Part shown: positions 16,111 through 25,724 of the stretch, one piece after another | Layout: every line of letters starts with the position of its first letter | Numbering within the stretch: position 1 is the stretch's first letter | From: Aliterella atlantica CENA595 | GTDB taxonomy: Bacteria > Cyanobacteriota > Cyanobacteriia > Cyanobacteriales > Chroococcidiopsidaceae | Assembly: GCF_000952155.1 (NCBI RefSeq) | Contig: NZ_JYON01000007.1 | Location: 62,001 to 126,000, forward strand | Length of the DNA: 64,000 bases | Direction: 5' to 3' | Program-made: the position numbers and the translations under genes | The notes under the pieces: generated by a model | The model's database searches: none | What the model was told of the DNA's origin: nothing | The model's input: only the letters and a program-made list of their open reading frames with translations

Positions 16111-16974
16111 ATGACATTCGTTCCTGCCGCGATCGCCTGGCATAATGGTAAACTCGTCGAACGCGAACAAGCTGCCCCATCCATAGCCAGCCACTCCCTC
16201 CATTTAGGCGTAGGCGTATTTGATGGCATCATGGCTTACTGGAACCAAGACCATTATTACATCCACCGCTTAGAAGCACATTTAGACCGTTTGCGTCATG
16301 GTGCTACGCAGATGGGCTTAGAGTTTTCCTGGTCAAACGCAGAGCTAAATTCTGGCTTATTAGCTCTTTTAGAAGCAATACCGCCTAAAAATTACTATAT
16401 TAGACCAATAATTTACCGTAGCGGTGCATATCTAAACTTTAACGATACCATGCCCGTAGATGCAACCATCTTAGCAGTAACTATTGCCCGCGACGTAACT
16501 ACACCTTTGCACTGTCACATCTCCAAATACGAGCGAGTTTCTGGTAGTGCGATTCCCGTAACCTGGAAAATATGCGGAACTTACGTAAATAGTTACCTCA
16601 GCCGTCGCGCCGCAGAAAAAGACGGTTTCAACGATGCTATCATGCTTGATTCAAAAGGTCTGATTACAGAAGCAAGCGCCGCCAATATCTTCTTCTTACA
16701 ACAAGACAAACTCATCACACCAGCACTAAACCCCAACATCTTCCCAGGAATTACCCGCAGTACACTAATAGATATAGCTCAAGACTCAAACATCGAAGTA
16801 ATCGAACGCAACATCAAACCAGCAGAACTAGAAAACTTTGATGCAGCATTCCTAGCTGCAACAATGATGGAAATCAAGCCAATAGCAAGCATCGATAACA
16901 TTGAGTATAGATCGAGCGATCGCCCACTATTCAATCAACTACTCCACCAATTTCGCCAAATCACCCACCAATAG
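16111..16974 (+). CDS. Class IV aminotransferase (branched-chain type)
   Basis: PLP enzyme, 287 residues. Fold-type IV motifs: HSLHLGVGVFDGIMAY near 28-43, RLEAHLDRLRHGA, the presumed Schiff-base Lys153 in VTWKICGTYVNSYLS, and LITEASAANIFF with Glu187. Branched-chain aminotransferase (IlvE) is the closest match, but D-amino acid transaminase or aminodeoxychorismate lyase relatives cannot be excluded, so no symbol is given. Abuts the Nudix gene without any spacer. Confidence 0.87.
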   Translation: MTFVPAAIAWHNGKLVEREQAAPSIASHSLHLGVGVFDGIMAYWNQDHYYIHRLEAHLDRLRHGATQMGLEFSWSNAELNSGLLALLEAIPPKNYYIRPIIYRSGAYLNFNDTMPVDATILAVTIARDVTTPLHCHISKYERVSGSAIPVTWKICGTYVNSYLSRRAAEKDGFNDAIMLDSKGLITEASAANIFFLQQDKLITPALNPNIFPGITRSTLIDIAQDSNIEVIERNIKPAELENFDAAFLAATMMEIKPIASIDNIEYRSSDRPLFNQLLHQFRQITHQ

Positions 16975-17058
16975 TTACACTCTCCTTTGCCTTGGCGGTT
17001 TGTTAACCAAAGCCTTGCGGTAAATTCAAATAATCAAGCCAACTGTATATTTCGATCC

Positions 17059-19674
17059 ATGAACGTTCCGCCCTCTGCATCCTCACCAGACTTCAACCAA
17101 GGCAAGCCGCAACTGCATAACGCTGACTATCGGCAGCTAGACATCAAAAAACTTAGCCCGATGATGCAGCATTACGTCGAAATCAAAGAGCAGTATAGTC
17201 ACGCACTGCTACTGTATCGAGTAGGCGACTTTTACGAAGTATTTTTTCAAGACGCTTGCACAGTATCCGAACAACTAGAACTCGTCTTAACTAGCATTCA
17301 AGCAGGCAAAGAAATCGGGCGAGTACCAATGTCAGGAGTTCCTCACCACGCCATAGACCGCTACTGCGCCCTACTCGTAGAAAAAGGGTACGCCATAGCC
17401 ATTTGCGACCAAGTAGAAGATGCAGCCACCGCAGCAGCCCAAAATCGGCAAGTGAAGCGAGAAGTAACAAGGGTACTAACTCCTGGAACTTTACTCGACG
17501 AAGGAATGCTCAACGCCCGTCGCAACAACTTTTTAGCGGCTGTCGTTATCGCTGGCGAACATTGGGGTTTAGCTTACGCCGACATTTCCACCGGAGAATT
17601 TCTCACTACCCAAGCAAGCAGCCTAGAGCAGCTAACCCAAGAATTAATGCGCTTGCAGCCATCTGAAGTATTATACCCCACAAATGTCCCAGATTTAGGT
17701 AGTTTATTGCGACCTGGAGAGAAATCCGAGCATTTACCAAGCTGCTTGCCTACTGCCTTTTGCTATGCTTTGCGATCGCAAACACCCTTTACCCACGCTG
17801 AAGCTAGACAGAGGCTCTTACAGCGCTTCAAAATGCGTAGTTTAGAAGGACTAGGCTGCGAACACCTGCCGCTTGCTGTCCGCGCCGCTGGCGGCTTATT
17901 GGAATATTTAGAAGCTACGCAAAAAGAAAACCCCGTCGCCCTGCAATTATTACGCAGCTATACAATTAGCGATTACTTGATTGTCGATAGCCAAAGCCGC
18001 CGCAATCTAGAAATTATGCAAACTGTCCGCGATGGTACTTTACACGGTTCATTGCTATGGGCGTTAGATCGTACTTGTACGGCAATGGGCGGTAGAGCTT
18101 TGCGAAGGTGGTTTTTGCAACCTTTACTAGATATTAAGGGTATTCGGGCAAGACAAGAGACTATTGCTGAATTAGTCGAAGATACTGCCCTGCGGCACGA
18201 TTTACGGCAACTATTAAGGCAAATATACGATTTAGAAAGGCTGACAGGGCGGGCTGGTTCCGGTAGTGCTAACGCGCGCGATTTAGTTGCTTTGGCAGAT
18301 TCATTGCTGCGATTGCCGGAAATTGCCAGGTTAGTTGAAAATGCGCGATCGCCTTATCTTAAAGCATTGCAGAAAGTACCGCCAATTTTAGAGCAACTCG
18401 GACATCAAATTCACGCCCATTTAGTTGAGTCTCCACCACTTTATCTAACTGAAGGCGGCTTAATTCGCAGTGGTATCAACGAGCAATTAGACAATCTGCG
18501 TCATGCTGTAGAACAAGACCAGCTATGGATTGCTAACTTGGAAGTAGAGGAAAAAGCAAGAACTGGTATTCCTACTCTTAAAGTTGGTTTTAATAAGACT
18601 TTTGGCTATTACCTTAGTATTTCTCGCTCTAAAGCTGACCAAGTTCCTAGCGACTACATCCGCAAGCAAACGCTGACGAATGAAGAACGTTACATTACGC
18701 CAGATTTGAAGGAGAAAGAGGCGCGGATTTTAACAGCGCGGGATGACCTAAATCGGCTGGAATATGAGGTGTTTTCCCAGTTAAGGATAGATGTAGGGTT
18801 GCAAGCTGAGGTAATTCGCAACGTATCTCGTGCTGTGGCTGCGGCTGATGTATTATGCGGGCTAGCTGAGGTAGCTGTGTATCAAGGTTATTGTCGTCCT
18901 GAAATGGTTGAGGGACGGGAAATTGAAATTGTCGATGGTCGTCATCCGGTAGTAGAACAGTCTTTACCTGCTGGATTTTTTGTACCTAACTCTACTTGGT
19001 TAGGATGGGATAACGCGAACCATGAAAACGACGAGATAAAGCCAGATTTAATTGTGTTGACTGGTCCTAATGCTAGTGGCAAAAGTTGCTATTTGCGCCA
19101 GGTAGGATTGATTCAGTTAATGGCTCAGGTAGGGAGCTTTGTTCCGGCTAGGATGGCGAAACTGGGAGTGTGCGATCGCATTTTTACTCGCGTTGGGGCT
19201 GTGGACGACCTGGCTACTGGTCAGTCTACTTTTATGGTGGAGATGAATGAGACTGCAAATATTCTCAATCATGCTACTGTTCGCTCTTTGGTGTTGTTAG
19301 ATGAGATTGGGCGCGGAACTGCTACTTTTGACGGGCTGTCGATTGCTTGGGCGGTAGCTGAGTATTTGGCGGGGGAAATTGGGGCGCGAACTATTTTTGC
19401 TACTCACTATCATGAGTTGAATGAGTTGGCTTCGCTGTTGCCGAATGTGGCTAATTATCAAGTGACGGTTAAGGAGCTAACCGACCAAATTATCTTTTTG
19501 CATCAAGTTCGTCCTGGTGGAGCGGATCGTTCTTATGGCATTGAGGCGGGACGGTTGGCGGGTTTGCCTGGAGTGGTAATTGCTAGAGCCAAGCAGGTGA
19601 TGGGGCAGATCGAACAACATAGTAAAATTGCGATCGGCTTGCGTGCGGGTATTAGTACAAAGTCAAAAGCCTAA
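17059..19674 (+). CDS. mutS: DNA mismatch repair protein MutS
   Basis: Recognises mismatches and recruits the repair machinery. From the ATG at 17059 the protein is 871 residues; an in-frame TTG at 16987 would add 24 non-conserved residues. The mismatch-binding motif [10 protein letters not shown], with the Phe-x-Glu wedge, lies near residue 58. The clamp and core domains follow. The ATPase domain has Walker [28 protein letters not shown], Walker [17 protein letters not shown] and IFATHYHEL. MutS1 of usual length. No mutL nearby. HIP1 sites lie inside the gene. Confidence 0.97.
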   Translation: MNVPPSASSPDFNQGKPQLHNADYRQLDIKKLSPMMQHYVEIKEQYSHALLLYRVGDFYEVFFQDACTVSEQLELVLTSIQAGKEIGRVPMSGVPHHAIDRYCALLVEKGYAIAICDQVEDAATAAAQNRQVKREVTRVLTPGTLLDEGMLNARRNNFLAAVVIAGEHWGLAYADISTGEFLTTQASSLEQLTQELMRLQPSEVLYPTNVPDLGSLLRPGEKSEHLPSCLPTAFCYALRSQTPFTHAEARQRLLQRFKMRSLEGLGCEHLPLAVRAAGGLLEYLEATQKENPVALQLLRSYTISDYLIVDSQSRRNLEIMQTVRDGTLHGSLLWALDRTCTAMGGRALRRWFLQPLLDIKGIRARQETIAELVEDTALRHDLRQLLRQIYDLERLTGRAGSGSANARDLVALADSLLRLPEIARLVENARSPYLKALQKVPPILEQLGHQIHAHLVESPPLYLTEGGLIRSGINEQLDNLRHAVEQDQLWIANLEVEEKARTGIPTLKVGFNKTFGYYLSISRSKADQVPSDYIRKQTLTNEERYITPDLKEKEARILTARDDLNRLEYEVFSQLRIDVGLQAEVIRNVSRAVAAADVLCGLAEVAVYQGYCRPEMVEGREIEIVDGRHPVVEQSLPAGFFVPNSTWLGWDNANHENDEIKPDLIVLTGPNASGKSCYLRQVGLIQLMAQVGSFVPARMAKLGVCDRIFTRVGAVDDLATGQSTFMVEMNETANILNHATVRSLVLLDEIGRGTATFDGLSIAWAVAEYLAGEIGARTIFATHYHELNELASLLPNVANYQVTVKELTDQIIFLHQVRPGGADRSYGIEAGRLAGLPGVVIARAKQVMGQIEQHSKIAIGLRAGISTKSKA

Positions 19675-19837
19675 AATTAGGGGTATCAGCTTGCTAGGCT
19701 TGAAGTTGGAATGCTTGGAGTCGCACGTAAAGCAAACGTTACGCTTGATTGCAATTTTGTCAAAATAGTAAATATCCCGTGATAACTTCGGATGTGGAGA
19801 ATGCATCGCCGATCTAGATTACGTTAAGGAGAATACT

Positions 19838-20041
19838 GTGGCAATTCAATCGAAGGCTATACCAACAAATTTGGTTCGGGAAGATTTTAGTGAATACGTT
19901 GCTCATCTGCAATTACATATGACTTTACAAGCTCGCAATTTGGTTCCTACTCTCGGTCAAACTATTGTTGATAGCCGCGAACAGTTACTTCATCAAACTC
20001 AGGCTGATATTGAAAAAATAGTTTCTCGTCAAGTTATTTAG
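19838..20041 (+). CDS. Conserved-looking small protein of unknown function
   Basis: 67 residues beginning MAIQSKAIPTNLVREDFSEY and continuing with a helical, glutamine-rich stretch (LQARNLVPTLGQTIVD, LLHQTQADIEKIVSRQ). GTG start at 19838 with AAGGAG at 19826-19831, an ideal spacing, and a strong terminator 26 bases after the stop, so it is very probably a real one-gene unit. No membrane segment, no cysteine. I do not recognise the family. Confidence 0.72.
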   Translation: MAIQSKAIPTNLVREDFSEYVAHLQLHMTLQARNLVPTLGQTIVDSREQLLHQTQADIEKIVSRQVI

Positions 20042-20067
20042 TTTTATTTCTTGCATAAATATCAGGG

Positions 20068-20114
20068 AACCTTGTAGGCTTAGGATGGTTGCTAGCTACA
20101 AGGTTTGCTTTTTT
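20068..20114 (+). terminator. Rho-independent terminator
   Basis: AACCTTGTAG (20068-20077) and CTACAAGGTT (20096-20105) form a perfect 10-bp stem, followed by TGCTTTTTT. It closes the 67-residue gene unit. Confidence 0.85.
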
Positions 20115-20248
20115 GCATCAGCTATAAATTTTCCGTGTTGAGAAATCAATCTTTAGATCGGCGGTAGTGACAAAGAAAGCCGTTAAAATAGTTAAACTAA
20201 CGAATTTATACTTGTTTAATTCAGACTGGAATTGCGACCAGACGAATC

Positions 20249-21469
20249 ATGACTTCAGTGCTTCCCCAGAATCTAAACGTTGTTATCCGTGCGGTTCAGC
20301 GCCGGGATATCGAAGGAATTGAACGTCTCTGCAATGAGTCGTTCGAGTCAGATAGCGCGATCGCTCACCCTGAAGTTCAAGGTCAACTACGTTTGCTGCG
20401 CCGTTGGTATGGACTTTTGAAGTTTTTGAATCTGTTCCCCAGTCCTTTACAATACCGTTTTTGCTTGTATGTAGCCGAACAAGCTCGGTGCGTTCAAGGT
20501 GCAATCCAAATTTCACCTTTCAATCGTACCCGCAGTACGTGGCGGGTGCAAAAAGTTTTAGCTACTGCTCAAGCTCGCGCTCATGGTGTTGGATCGGGGC
20601 TTCTGCGCTACTGTTTTGAGGCTGTTGGTGAGGCGCGTACTTGGCTATTAGAAGTTGATGTTAACGATAAAGAATCTTTGGCGCTCTATCGTCAAAATGG
20701 TTTTCAAACTCTGGCTCAACACACTTATTGGCAAATTGAACCAGATTTATTACAAGAATTGGCACTGCGCGAACCAGATTTGCCCAATCTTCTGCCTGTA
20801 AGTAATGCTGATGCTCAATTGCTATATCAATTAGATACGGCTGCTATGCCTCCTTTGGTGCGGCAAGTATTCGATCGCACTACAGAAGATTTTAAAACGA
20901 GTTTGCTAGGTGGTTTGGTTGATGCCCTCAAACAGTGGCTAAACAAAACTGAAGTTGTCAGCGGCTACGTGTTTGAACCCCAACGCAAAGCAGCAATTGG
21001 CTATTTTCAAGTGCGTATGGATCGTAAAGGTAAGCAACCGCACGTAGCAACTTTAACGGTTCATCCTGCTTATACTTGGCTGTACCCCGAACTGCTATCT
21101 CAACTAGCGCGGATTGCTCAAGACTTGCCGCCTCAGTCTTTGCAGCTAGCTTCAGCAGATTATCAACAAGAAAGAGAAGATTATTTAGAACAAATTGGCG
21201 CTAAACGGATGGAACATACTTTAATGATGTCGCGGTCGGTGTATCACAAGCTGCGCGAGACTAAGTTTGTTTCCCTAGAAGGGTTGCAATGGTCGGAAGT
21301 TCTGCAAGGTTTCCAACCCGCACGCAAGCCTGTAGCTGGAGGTATGTCTTGGCTAGGGCAACCAAAACAACAGTTGTCGCCGATTGAAGTAATGCCTGAA
21401 GGTACTAATTTAAGTGCTTTACCCGAACAAAATAACCCAGAGTTACCACCACAATTAGAACAAGAATAA
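20249..21469 (+). CDS. GNAT-family N-acetyltransferase with C-terminal extension
   Basis: 406 residues. The first ~180 hold a GNAT fold: VIRAVQRRDIEGIERLC at the start and AQARAHGVGSGLLRYCFEAV (about 110-129), the acetyl-CoA loop R/Q-x-x-G-x-G/A, then LLEVDVNDKESLALYRQNGF. Residues about 190-350 resemble a second, degenerate acetyltransferase half (ATLTVHPAYTWLYPELLSQL). The last 60 are proline/glutamine-rich. Substrate unknown. Upstream of ruvX with 62 bases between, containing a HIP1 inverted pair. Confidence 0.82.
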   Translation: MTSVLPQNLNVVIRAVQRRDIEGIERLCNESFESDSAIAHPEVQGQLRLLRRWYGLLKFLNLFPSPLQYRFCLYVAEQARCVQGAIQISPFNRTRSTWRVQKVLATAQARAHGVGSGLLRYCFEAVGEARTWLLEVDVNDKESLALYRQNGFQTLAQHTYWQIEPDLLQELALREPDLPNLLPVSNADAQLLYQLDTAAMPPLVRQVFDRTTEDFKTSLLGGLVDALKQWLNKTEVVSGYVFEPQRKAAIGYFQVRMDRKGKQPHVATLTVHPAYTWLYPELLSQLARIAQDLPPQSLQLASADYQQEREDYLEQIGAKRMEHTLMMSRSVYHKLRETKFVSLEGLQWSEVLQGFQPARKPVAGGMSWLGQPKQQLSPIEVMPEGTNLSALPEQNNPELPPQLEQE

Positions 21470-21474
21470 AGGCA

Positions 21475-21520
21475 CAAGCGATCGCCAAACTACTTAGTTG
21501 AGTAACTTAGCGATCGCTTG
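21475..21520. repeat. Inverted pair of HIP1 octamers
   Basis: CAAGCGATCGC (21475-21485) and GCGATCGCTTG (21510-21520) are perfect inverted copies, each with a HIP1 octamer at its core. The 24-base loop holds smaller inverted repeats (AGTT / AACT). It lies between the acetyltransferase stop and ruvX and could fold as an RNA hairpin; no T-run follows. Confidence 0.7.
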
Positions 21521-21531
21521 GCAGAAAAACT

Positions 21532-21987
21532 ATGCAATCAAAAATCTCAGCGCTGGGATTAGATATCGGCAAAAAACGCATTGGCGTAGCTGGGTGCGAT
21601 GGTACGGGCTTAATTGCTACAGGTTTAACTACGATTGTGCGGACATCTTTCGTTGCTGATGTTGCTAGCTTGCAAGCTATTATTCAAGAGCGCCAAGCGC
21701 AAATTCTAGTTATCGGTTTACCTTACACCATGAATGGCGAGTTGGGTTTTCAAGCCAAACAGGTGCAAAAAATTTCCCATAGACTTGCTCAAGCACTAAA
21801 CTTGCCTTTGGAATATATAGACGAACGTTTAACCTCAATCGAAGCAGAACAGCTAATTGGCAAGCAGCAAAAGTCCCCTATTTACGATAAAGGAATAATC
21901 GATCGCCAAGCTGCTGCCTTAATTCTTCAACGCTGGCTAGATGCCCGTAGAGCAGCATTACAGGTGTTAGATGCACCCATAACGTGA
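21532..21987 (+). CDS. ruvX: Holliday junction resolvase-like RNase H-fold protein (RuvX/YqgF)
   Basis: 151 residues. RNase H-like fold: ALGLDIGKKRIGVAGCDG with the first aspartate, ILVIGLPYTMNGELG, YIDERLTSIEAEQ with the acidic pair, and DKGIIDRQAAALILQRWLD with the last aspartate. In E. coli the homologue processes 16S rRNA 5' ends; Holliday junction cleavage is the older annotation. Followed by DUF3727, mltG and yqeG on the same strand, a grouping I associate with cyanobacteria. Confidence 0.93.
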   Translation: MQSKISALGLDIGKKRIGVAGCDGTGLIATGLTTIVRTSFVADVASLQAIIQERQAQILVIGLPYTMNGELGFQAKQVQKISHRLAQALNLPLEYIDERLTSIEAEQLIGKQQKSPIYDKGIIDRQAAALILQRWLDARRAALQVLDAPIT

Positions 21988-22111
21988 CAACTGCTTAACG
22001 ATTGAACCGCATCCCGTGATATCCTGAAAGCTGACAAATAGCGCCCGATTTACCCTCAAGTTGATTGGGAGCTATGCGTTAGTAATACTTTGACAGTCCC
22101 TTATCTCGTCT

Positions 22112-22684
22112 ATGTTTTCATCTCCATCCCCTGAAGAAAACGATCGCTCCTCAGCAGCTTCCATCACATTAACAGATGAATCTGGGCGATCGCTTCCCTG
22201 TTATATCGAGCGATCGCTTTTTGTAGGGGATCGAGAGTACGTGCTGCTACTTCCCGTCGACTCGGCGATTGAAATTTTTGCTTGGTATTCTGATGGCGAA
22301 GAGGAAGAAGCAGTTCCCATCGAAGACGAAGAGACGATTGACGAAATATTTTCTACAGCCGAAGCAGTGCTTGCCGAACAAAATTTAATCCTCAAACGTA
22401 CTGCCTTTGCGCTCACAGTTGCAGGAGAATTGCCCTCAGTTGAAGAATCAGAATTATTTACTCTAGAAATTGAGGAGGAAGGTGCAGAGCTAGAACCAGA
22501 ACAATTGCAACTATTAGCAACTTTCTACCATGAAGATCGAGAGTATGCAATTTATACACCCCTCGATCCATTGTTGTTCTTTGCGAAAATGAACGACTCC
22601 GGTCAACCTGAACTGCTTTCTCAGCAAGAATTTAGTAAAGTTCAACCACTGCTTGAAGAACAATTGTTTGATGAAATGGAATAG
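22112..22684 (+). CDS. DUF3727 (DUF1292-related) acidic protein
   Basis: 190 residues, very acidic. Two related beta-rich units: ITLTDESGRSLPCYIERS with EYVLLLPVDSAIEIF (about 18-65), and LEPEQLQLLATFYHEDREYA with IYTPLDPLLFFAKM (about 128-165). The first resembles DUF1292; the whole is the cyanobacterial and plant DUF3727 type. Function unknown. Precedes mltG by 38 bases and is probably co-transcribed. Confidence 0.82.
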   Translation: MFSSPSPEENDRSSAASITLTDESGRSLPCYIERSLFVGDREYVLLLPVDSAIEIFAWYSDGEEEEAVPIEDEETIDEIFSTAEAVLAEQNLILKRTAFALTVAGELPSVEESELFTLEIEEEGAELEPEQLQLLATFYHEDREYAIYTPLDPLLFFAKMNDSGQPELLSQQEFSKVQPLLEEQLFDEME

Positions 22685-22722
22685 CACCAAAACAATAGTA
22701 GTTATACATAGCAGCTAGGACA

Positions 22723-23784
22723 ATGACAGCAATGCAAAAAGCTTTCAAATGGTCAATCCTATTGCTTGTACCAGCGCTAGGACTGGGTACTTGGGCAAGT
22801 TGGAACTGGTGGAATAACGCGATCGCTCCCGCACAAGCGATCGTGCCATCAGCGACAAAAACAGTACCGCTGCATATTAAGTCAGGAACGGCAGCGCAAC
22901 AAATTGGTCATCAGTTAGAAACGGCAGGGTTAATTCGTTCGAGTCAAGCTTGGAATATGTGGGCGCGATGGCTGCAGTGGCAAAACCCCCAAGGCGGATT
23001 TAAAGCTGGTAACTACCAACTGTCTCCCAATCAACCGATGCAGGATATTGCCCAAAAAATTTGGCAAGGCGAAGTTACTCAGCTATCTTATACCATTCCT
23101 GAAGGCTGGTCGCTCAGGCAAATGGCAGAATACTTTGAAAAACAAGGTTTCTTCTCAGCCCAAGACTTTCTGACTGAGGCAAGTCAAATTCCCCGCAGCG
23201 AATACCCCTGGTTGCCTGATAATTTGCCGCATTTAGAAGGCTTTTTGTATCCCGACACATACAAGCTAAATGGCGATAGCGTTACGCCCAAAGTCATCAT
23301 CCAGCAAATGCTCAATCAATTTCAACAAGTAGCTTTGCCCGTTTACGAAGCACAAAAAAGTCAAACCGATCTTAACTTGTTAGAGTGGGTAACTTTGGGT
23401 AGTATTGTCGAAAAAGAAGCTGTCATTCCCCAAGAGCGATCGCGGATTGCTGGGGTATTTACGGCTAGACTGCGTAAAGGAATGCTCTTGCAAACAGATC
23501 CAACTGTCGAATACGCTCTCAATATTCGGCAAACAGTTGACCAACCTTTAACGTTTGCTCAAATAAAAGTCGCTTCGCCATACAATACCTATGTCAATCC
23601 AGGCTTACCGCCTACACCGATCGCTAGCCCAGGAATTGCTAGTCTAAAAGCAGCCCTTGCACCCGAAGATACTTCTTACCTCTACTTTGTTGCCCGTTAC
23701 GATGGCACTCACGTATTTAGCCGTACTTTAAGCGAACATACTGCCGCCCAAGTAGCGATCCGCAAGCAACAGTCAGCCAACTAA
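22723..23784 (+). CDS. mltG: Endolytic murein transglycosylase MltG
   Basis: Cuts nascent glycan strands at the plasma membrane and sets peptidoglycan chain length. 353 residues. One N-terminal membrane anchor (about 8-28), a LysM-like part (VPLHIKSGTAAQQIGHQLE), and the YceG domain with PEGWSLRQMAEYFEKQGFF, LEGFLYPDTYKL, the catalytic glutamate region WVTLGSIVEKEAVIPQER, GMLLQTDPTVEYAL and SPYNTYVNPGLPPTPIASPG. Full-length member. Followed 35 bases later by yqeG. Confidence 0.94.
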   Translation: MTAMQKAFKWSILLLVPALGLGTWASWNWWNNAIAPAQAIVPSATKTVPLHIKSGTAAQQIGHQLETAGLIRSSQAWNMWARWLQWQNPQGGFKAGNYQLSPNQPMQDIAQKIWQGEVTQLSYTIPEGWSLRQMAEYFEKQGFFSAQDFLTEASQIPRSEYPWLPDNLPHLEGFLYPDTYKLNGDSVTPKVIIQQMLNQFQQVALPVYEAQKSQTDLNLLEWVTLGSIVEKEAVIPQERSRIAGVFTARLRKGMLLQTDPTVEYALNIRQTVDQPLTFAQIKVASPYNTYVNPGLPPTPIASPGIASLKAALAPEDTSYLYFVARYDGTHVFSRTLSEHTAAQVAIRKQQSAN

Positions 23785-23819
23785 TTTTTTTCTTTCCCTA
23801 CCAAAACTTAGAACCTGCT

Positions 23820-24356
23820 ATGGCTTGGCACGAACTCTTACAGCCCGATTTAATTTTGCAAAGCTCAGTTTTAAGTTTGACACCAGACATTATCGAGCAA
23901 TACAAGCTCAAAGGGCTGGTGTTGGATGTAGATGAGACGCTAGTACCTGTAAGAGTCAGCGAGGCTTCTTCGGCACTGCGAGAATGGGTAGAACAAACGC
24001 GGAATGTCACTAAGCTATGGCTAGTTAGTAATAACCTCAGCGATGCACGAATTGGTGGCATTGCTCGTTCTCTCGATTTACCGTACATCTTGGGCGCTGT
24101 TAAACCCTCAAGACGGAAGTTAAGGCAAGCAGTAACGGGGATGAATTTGCCTCTAAATGAAGTAGCAATGGTAGGCGATCGCTTATTTACTGACGTGCTA
24201 GCAGGCAATCGTCTAGGGATGTTTACTATTTTGGTCGAACCAATTGTTGATGCGGGTGAAGCTGTACGTTCTCACCCAGTCCGTAGTTTCGAGGTTTTGG
24301 TGTCTCAATTATTAGGTGCTTCAATTATCCCCAAGCAACAAAAGTTAAAGAAATAG
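23820..24356 (+). CDS. yqeG: YqeG-family HAD IIIA-type phosphatase
   Basis: 178 residues. HAD motif I is VLDVDETLVPVR, with the nucleophile aspartate; motif II is WLVSNN; motif III and IV are VKPSRRKL and MVGDRLFTDVLAGNRLGM. The beginning, LQPDLILQSSVLSLTPDII, is typical of YqeG. Phosphatase activity is likely; the substrate (possibly phosphatidylglycerophosphate, as in plant and yeast relatives) is inferred. Between mltG and proB on the same strand. Confidence 0.9.
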   Translation: MAWHELLQPDLILQSSVLSLTPDIIEQYKLKGLVLDVDETLVPVRVSEASSALREWVEQTRNVTKLWLVSNNLSDARIGGIARSLDLPYILGAVKPSRRKLRQAVTGMNLPLNEVAMVGDRLFTDVLAGNRLGMFTILVEPIVDAGEAVRSHPVRSFEVLVSQLLGASIIPKQQKLKK

Positions 24357-24439
24357 GACATAACTTACAAAATATAAAGAAAATATTACGCGCCTTCATT
24401 CAAATTAGAGAATCTGTAATAATAGATACAGTTGAAATG

Positions 24440-24531
24440 GGGTCAGCCCAATAAAGACCCTAGCTATAAATACCGATCGATAACTTTGTAAAGCGTCAGC
24501 CTCAACTTATATAGAGGAACTGGCGCTTTAC
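24440..24531 (+). other. Structured region between yqeG and proB
   Basis: Two hairpins can be drawn: GGGTC / GACCC at about 24441-24462, and a longer one with arms GTAAAGCGTCAG (24488-24499) and CTGGCGCTTTAC (24520-24531), 12 pairs with one G-U, with a nested CCTC / GAGG. No T-run follows the second. It may be a terminator for yqeG or a proB leader element; I cannot match it to a known riboswitch. Confidence 0.5.
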
Positions 24532-24598
24532 GTTTGGGTAGCAAGAAAGGCAGGGAAAGAAAGTTTTAAAATTTAGATCCGATACTCAAAAATATTTT

Positions 24599-25717
24599 AT
24601 GCCGCAAACGATAGTTATCAAAATTGGTACTTCTAGCTTGACGCAACCGCAAACAGGTCAACTAGCCTTAGCAACGATCGCTACCTTAGTGGAAATCTTA
24701 AGCCAGTTGCGGCAACAAGGGCATCAAGTAATTTTGGTTTCTTCAGGCGCGGTAGGAGTAGGATGCGCCCGTTTGGGGCTAACAGAACGCCCAAAAGCGA
24801 TCGCCCAAAAACAAGCAGTAGCCGCCGTAGGTCAAGGACGATTGATGCGGGTATATGACGATCTATTTAATACTCTGCAACAACCGATCGCTCAAGTCCT
24901 ACTAACTCGCGGTGACTTAGTATCGCGCAGCCGTTATGTCAACGTCTACCATACATTTGCTGAACTGCTCAAACTAGGAGTAATTCCTGTAGTCAACGAA
25001 AACGATACGGTAGCAGTCGATGAATTAAAGTTTGGCGATAACGATACGCTCTCAGCGCTAGTTGCAAGTTTAGTAGAAGCAGATTATCTATTTTTATTAA
25101 CCGATGTCGATCGCTTATATTCTGCCGATCCGCGTTCTTTTCCTGATGCCCAACCGATCGCTTTAGTCAAAAATATCGAGCAATTAACCCAAATGCAGGT
25201 AAAAACAAGCGATCGCGGTTCGCAATGGGGAACGGGTGGGATGACAACAAAAATTGCTGCAGCGCGGATTGCTACAGCAGCAGGCGTACGTACCGTAATT
25301 ACTGAAGGCAGATTCCCCCACAATATCTGTAAAATCTTGCAGGGAGAACCTTTAGGGACTCAGTTTGAACCACAATCACAGCCAAATAGAGCGCGTAAGC
25401 GCTGGATTGCTTACGGTTTAATTCCTATGGGTAAACTTACCCTAGATAAAGGTGCAGTCACAGCAATTGCTCAGGAAGGTAAATCTTTACTAGCTGCGGG
25501 AGTTATGGCTATCAGCGGCGAGTTTGATAGTCAAGAAGCTGTAGAATTATGCGATATGCAAGGTAGAGCGATCGCTAGAGGCATTGTTAACTACAGCAGT
25601 GCCGAACTACAGAAGATTTTAGGGCGGCATTCTCGTGAAATCTCTACTATCTTGGGTTACGCGGCTGCCGAGACTGTCGTTCACCGCGACAATTTAGTTC
25701 TTAACTATCAAGACTGA
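24599..25717 (+). CDS. proB: Glutamate 5-kinase
   Basis: First step of proline synthesis; feedback-inhibited by proline in characterised homologues. 372 residues: amino acid kinase domain at about 1-255 ([66 protein letters not shown]) and a C-terminal PUA domain at about 275-365 ([24 protein letters not shown]). Usual length. proA is not adjacent. Its stop is 7 bases from the stop of the opposing membrane-protein gene. Confidence 0.95.
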   Translation: MPQTIVIKIGTSSLTQPQTGQLALATIATLVEILSQLRQQGHQVILVSSGAVGVGCARLGLTERPKAIAQKQAVAAVGQGRLMRVYDDLFNTLQQPIAQVLLTRGDLVSRSRYVNVYHTFAELLKLGVIPVVNENDTVAVDELKFGDNDTLSALVASLVEADYLFLLTDVDRLYSADPRSFPDAQPIALVKNIEQLTQMQVKTSDRGSQWGTGGMTTKIAAARIATAAGVRTVITEGRFPHNICKILQGEPLGTQFEPQSQPNRARKRWIAYGLIPMGKLTLDKGAVTAIAQEGKSLLAAGVMAISGEFDSQEAVELCDMQGRAIARGIVNYSSAELQKILGRHSREISTILGYAAAETVVHRDNLVLNYQD

Positions 25718-25724
25718 TTTTTGC

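Noticed and set aside
24357..24598. Known riboswitch (glutamine type) before proB
   Set aside because: The conserved core bases of that class are not visible; only unassigned stems are present.
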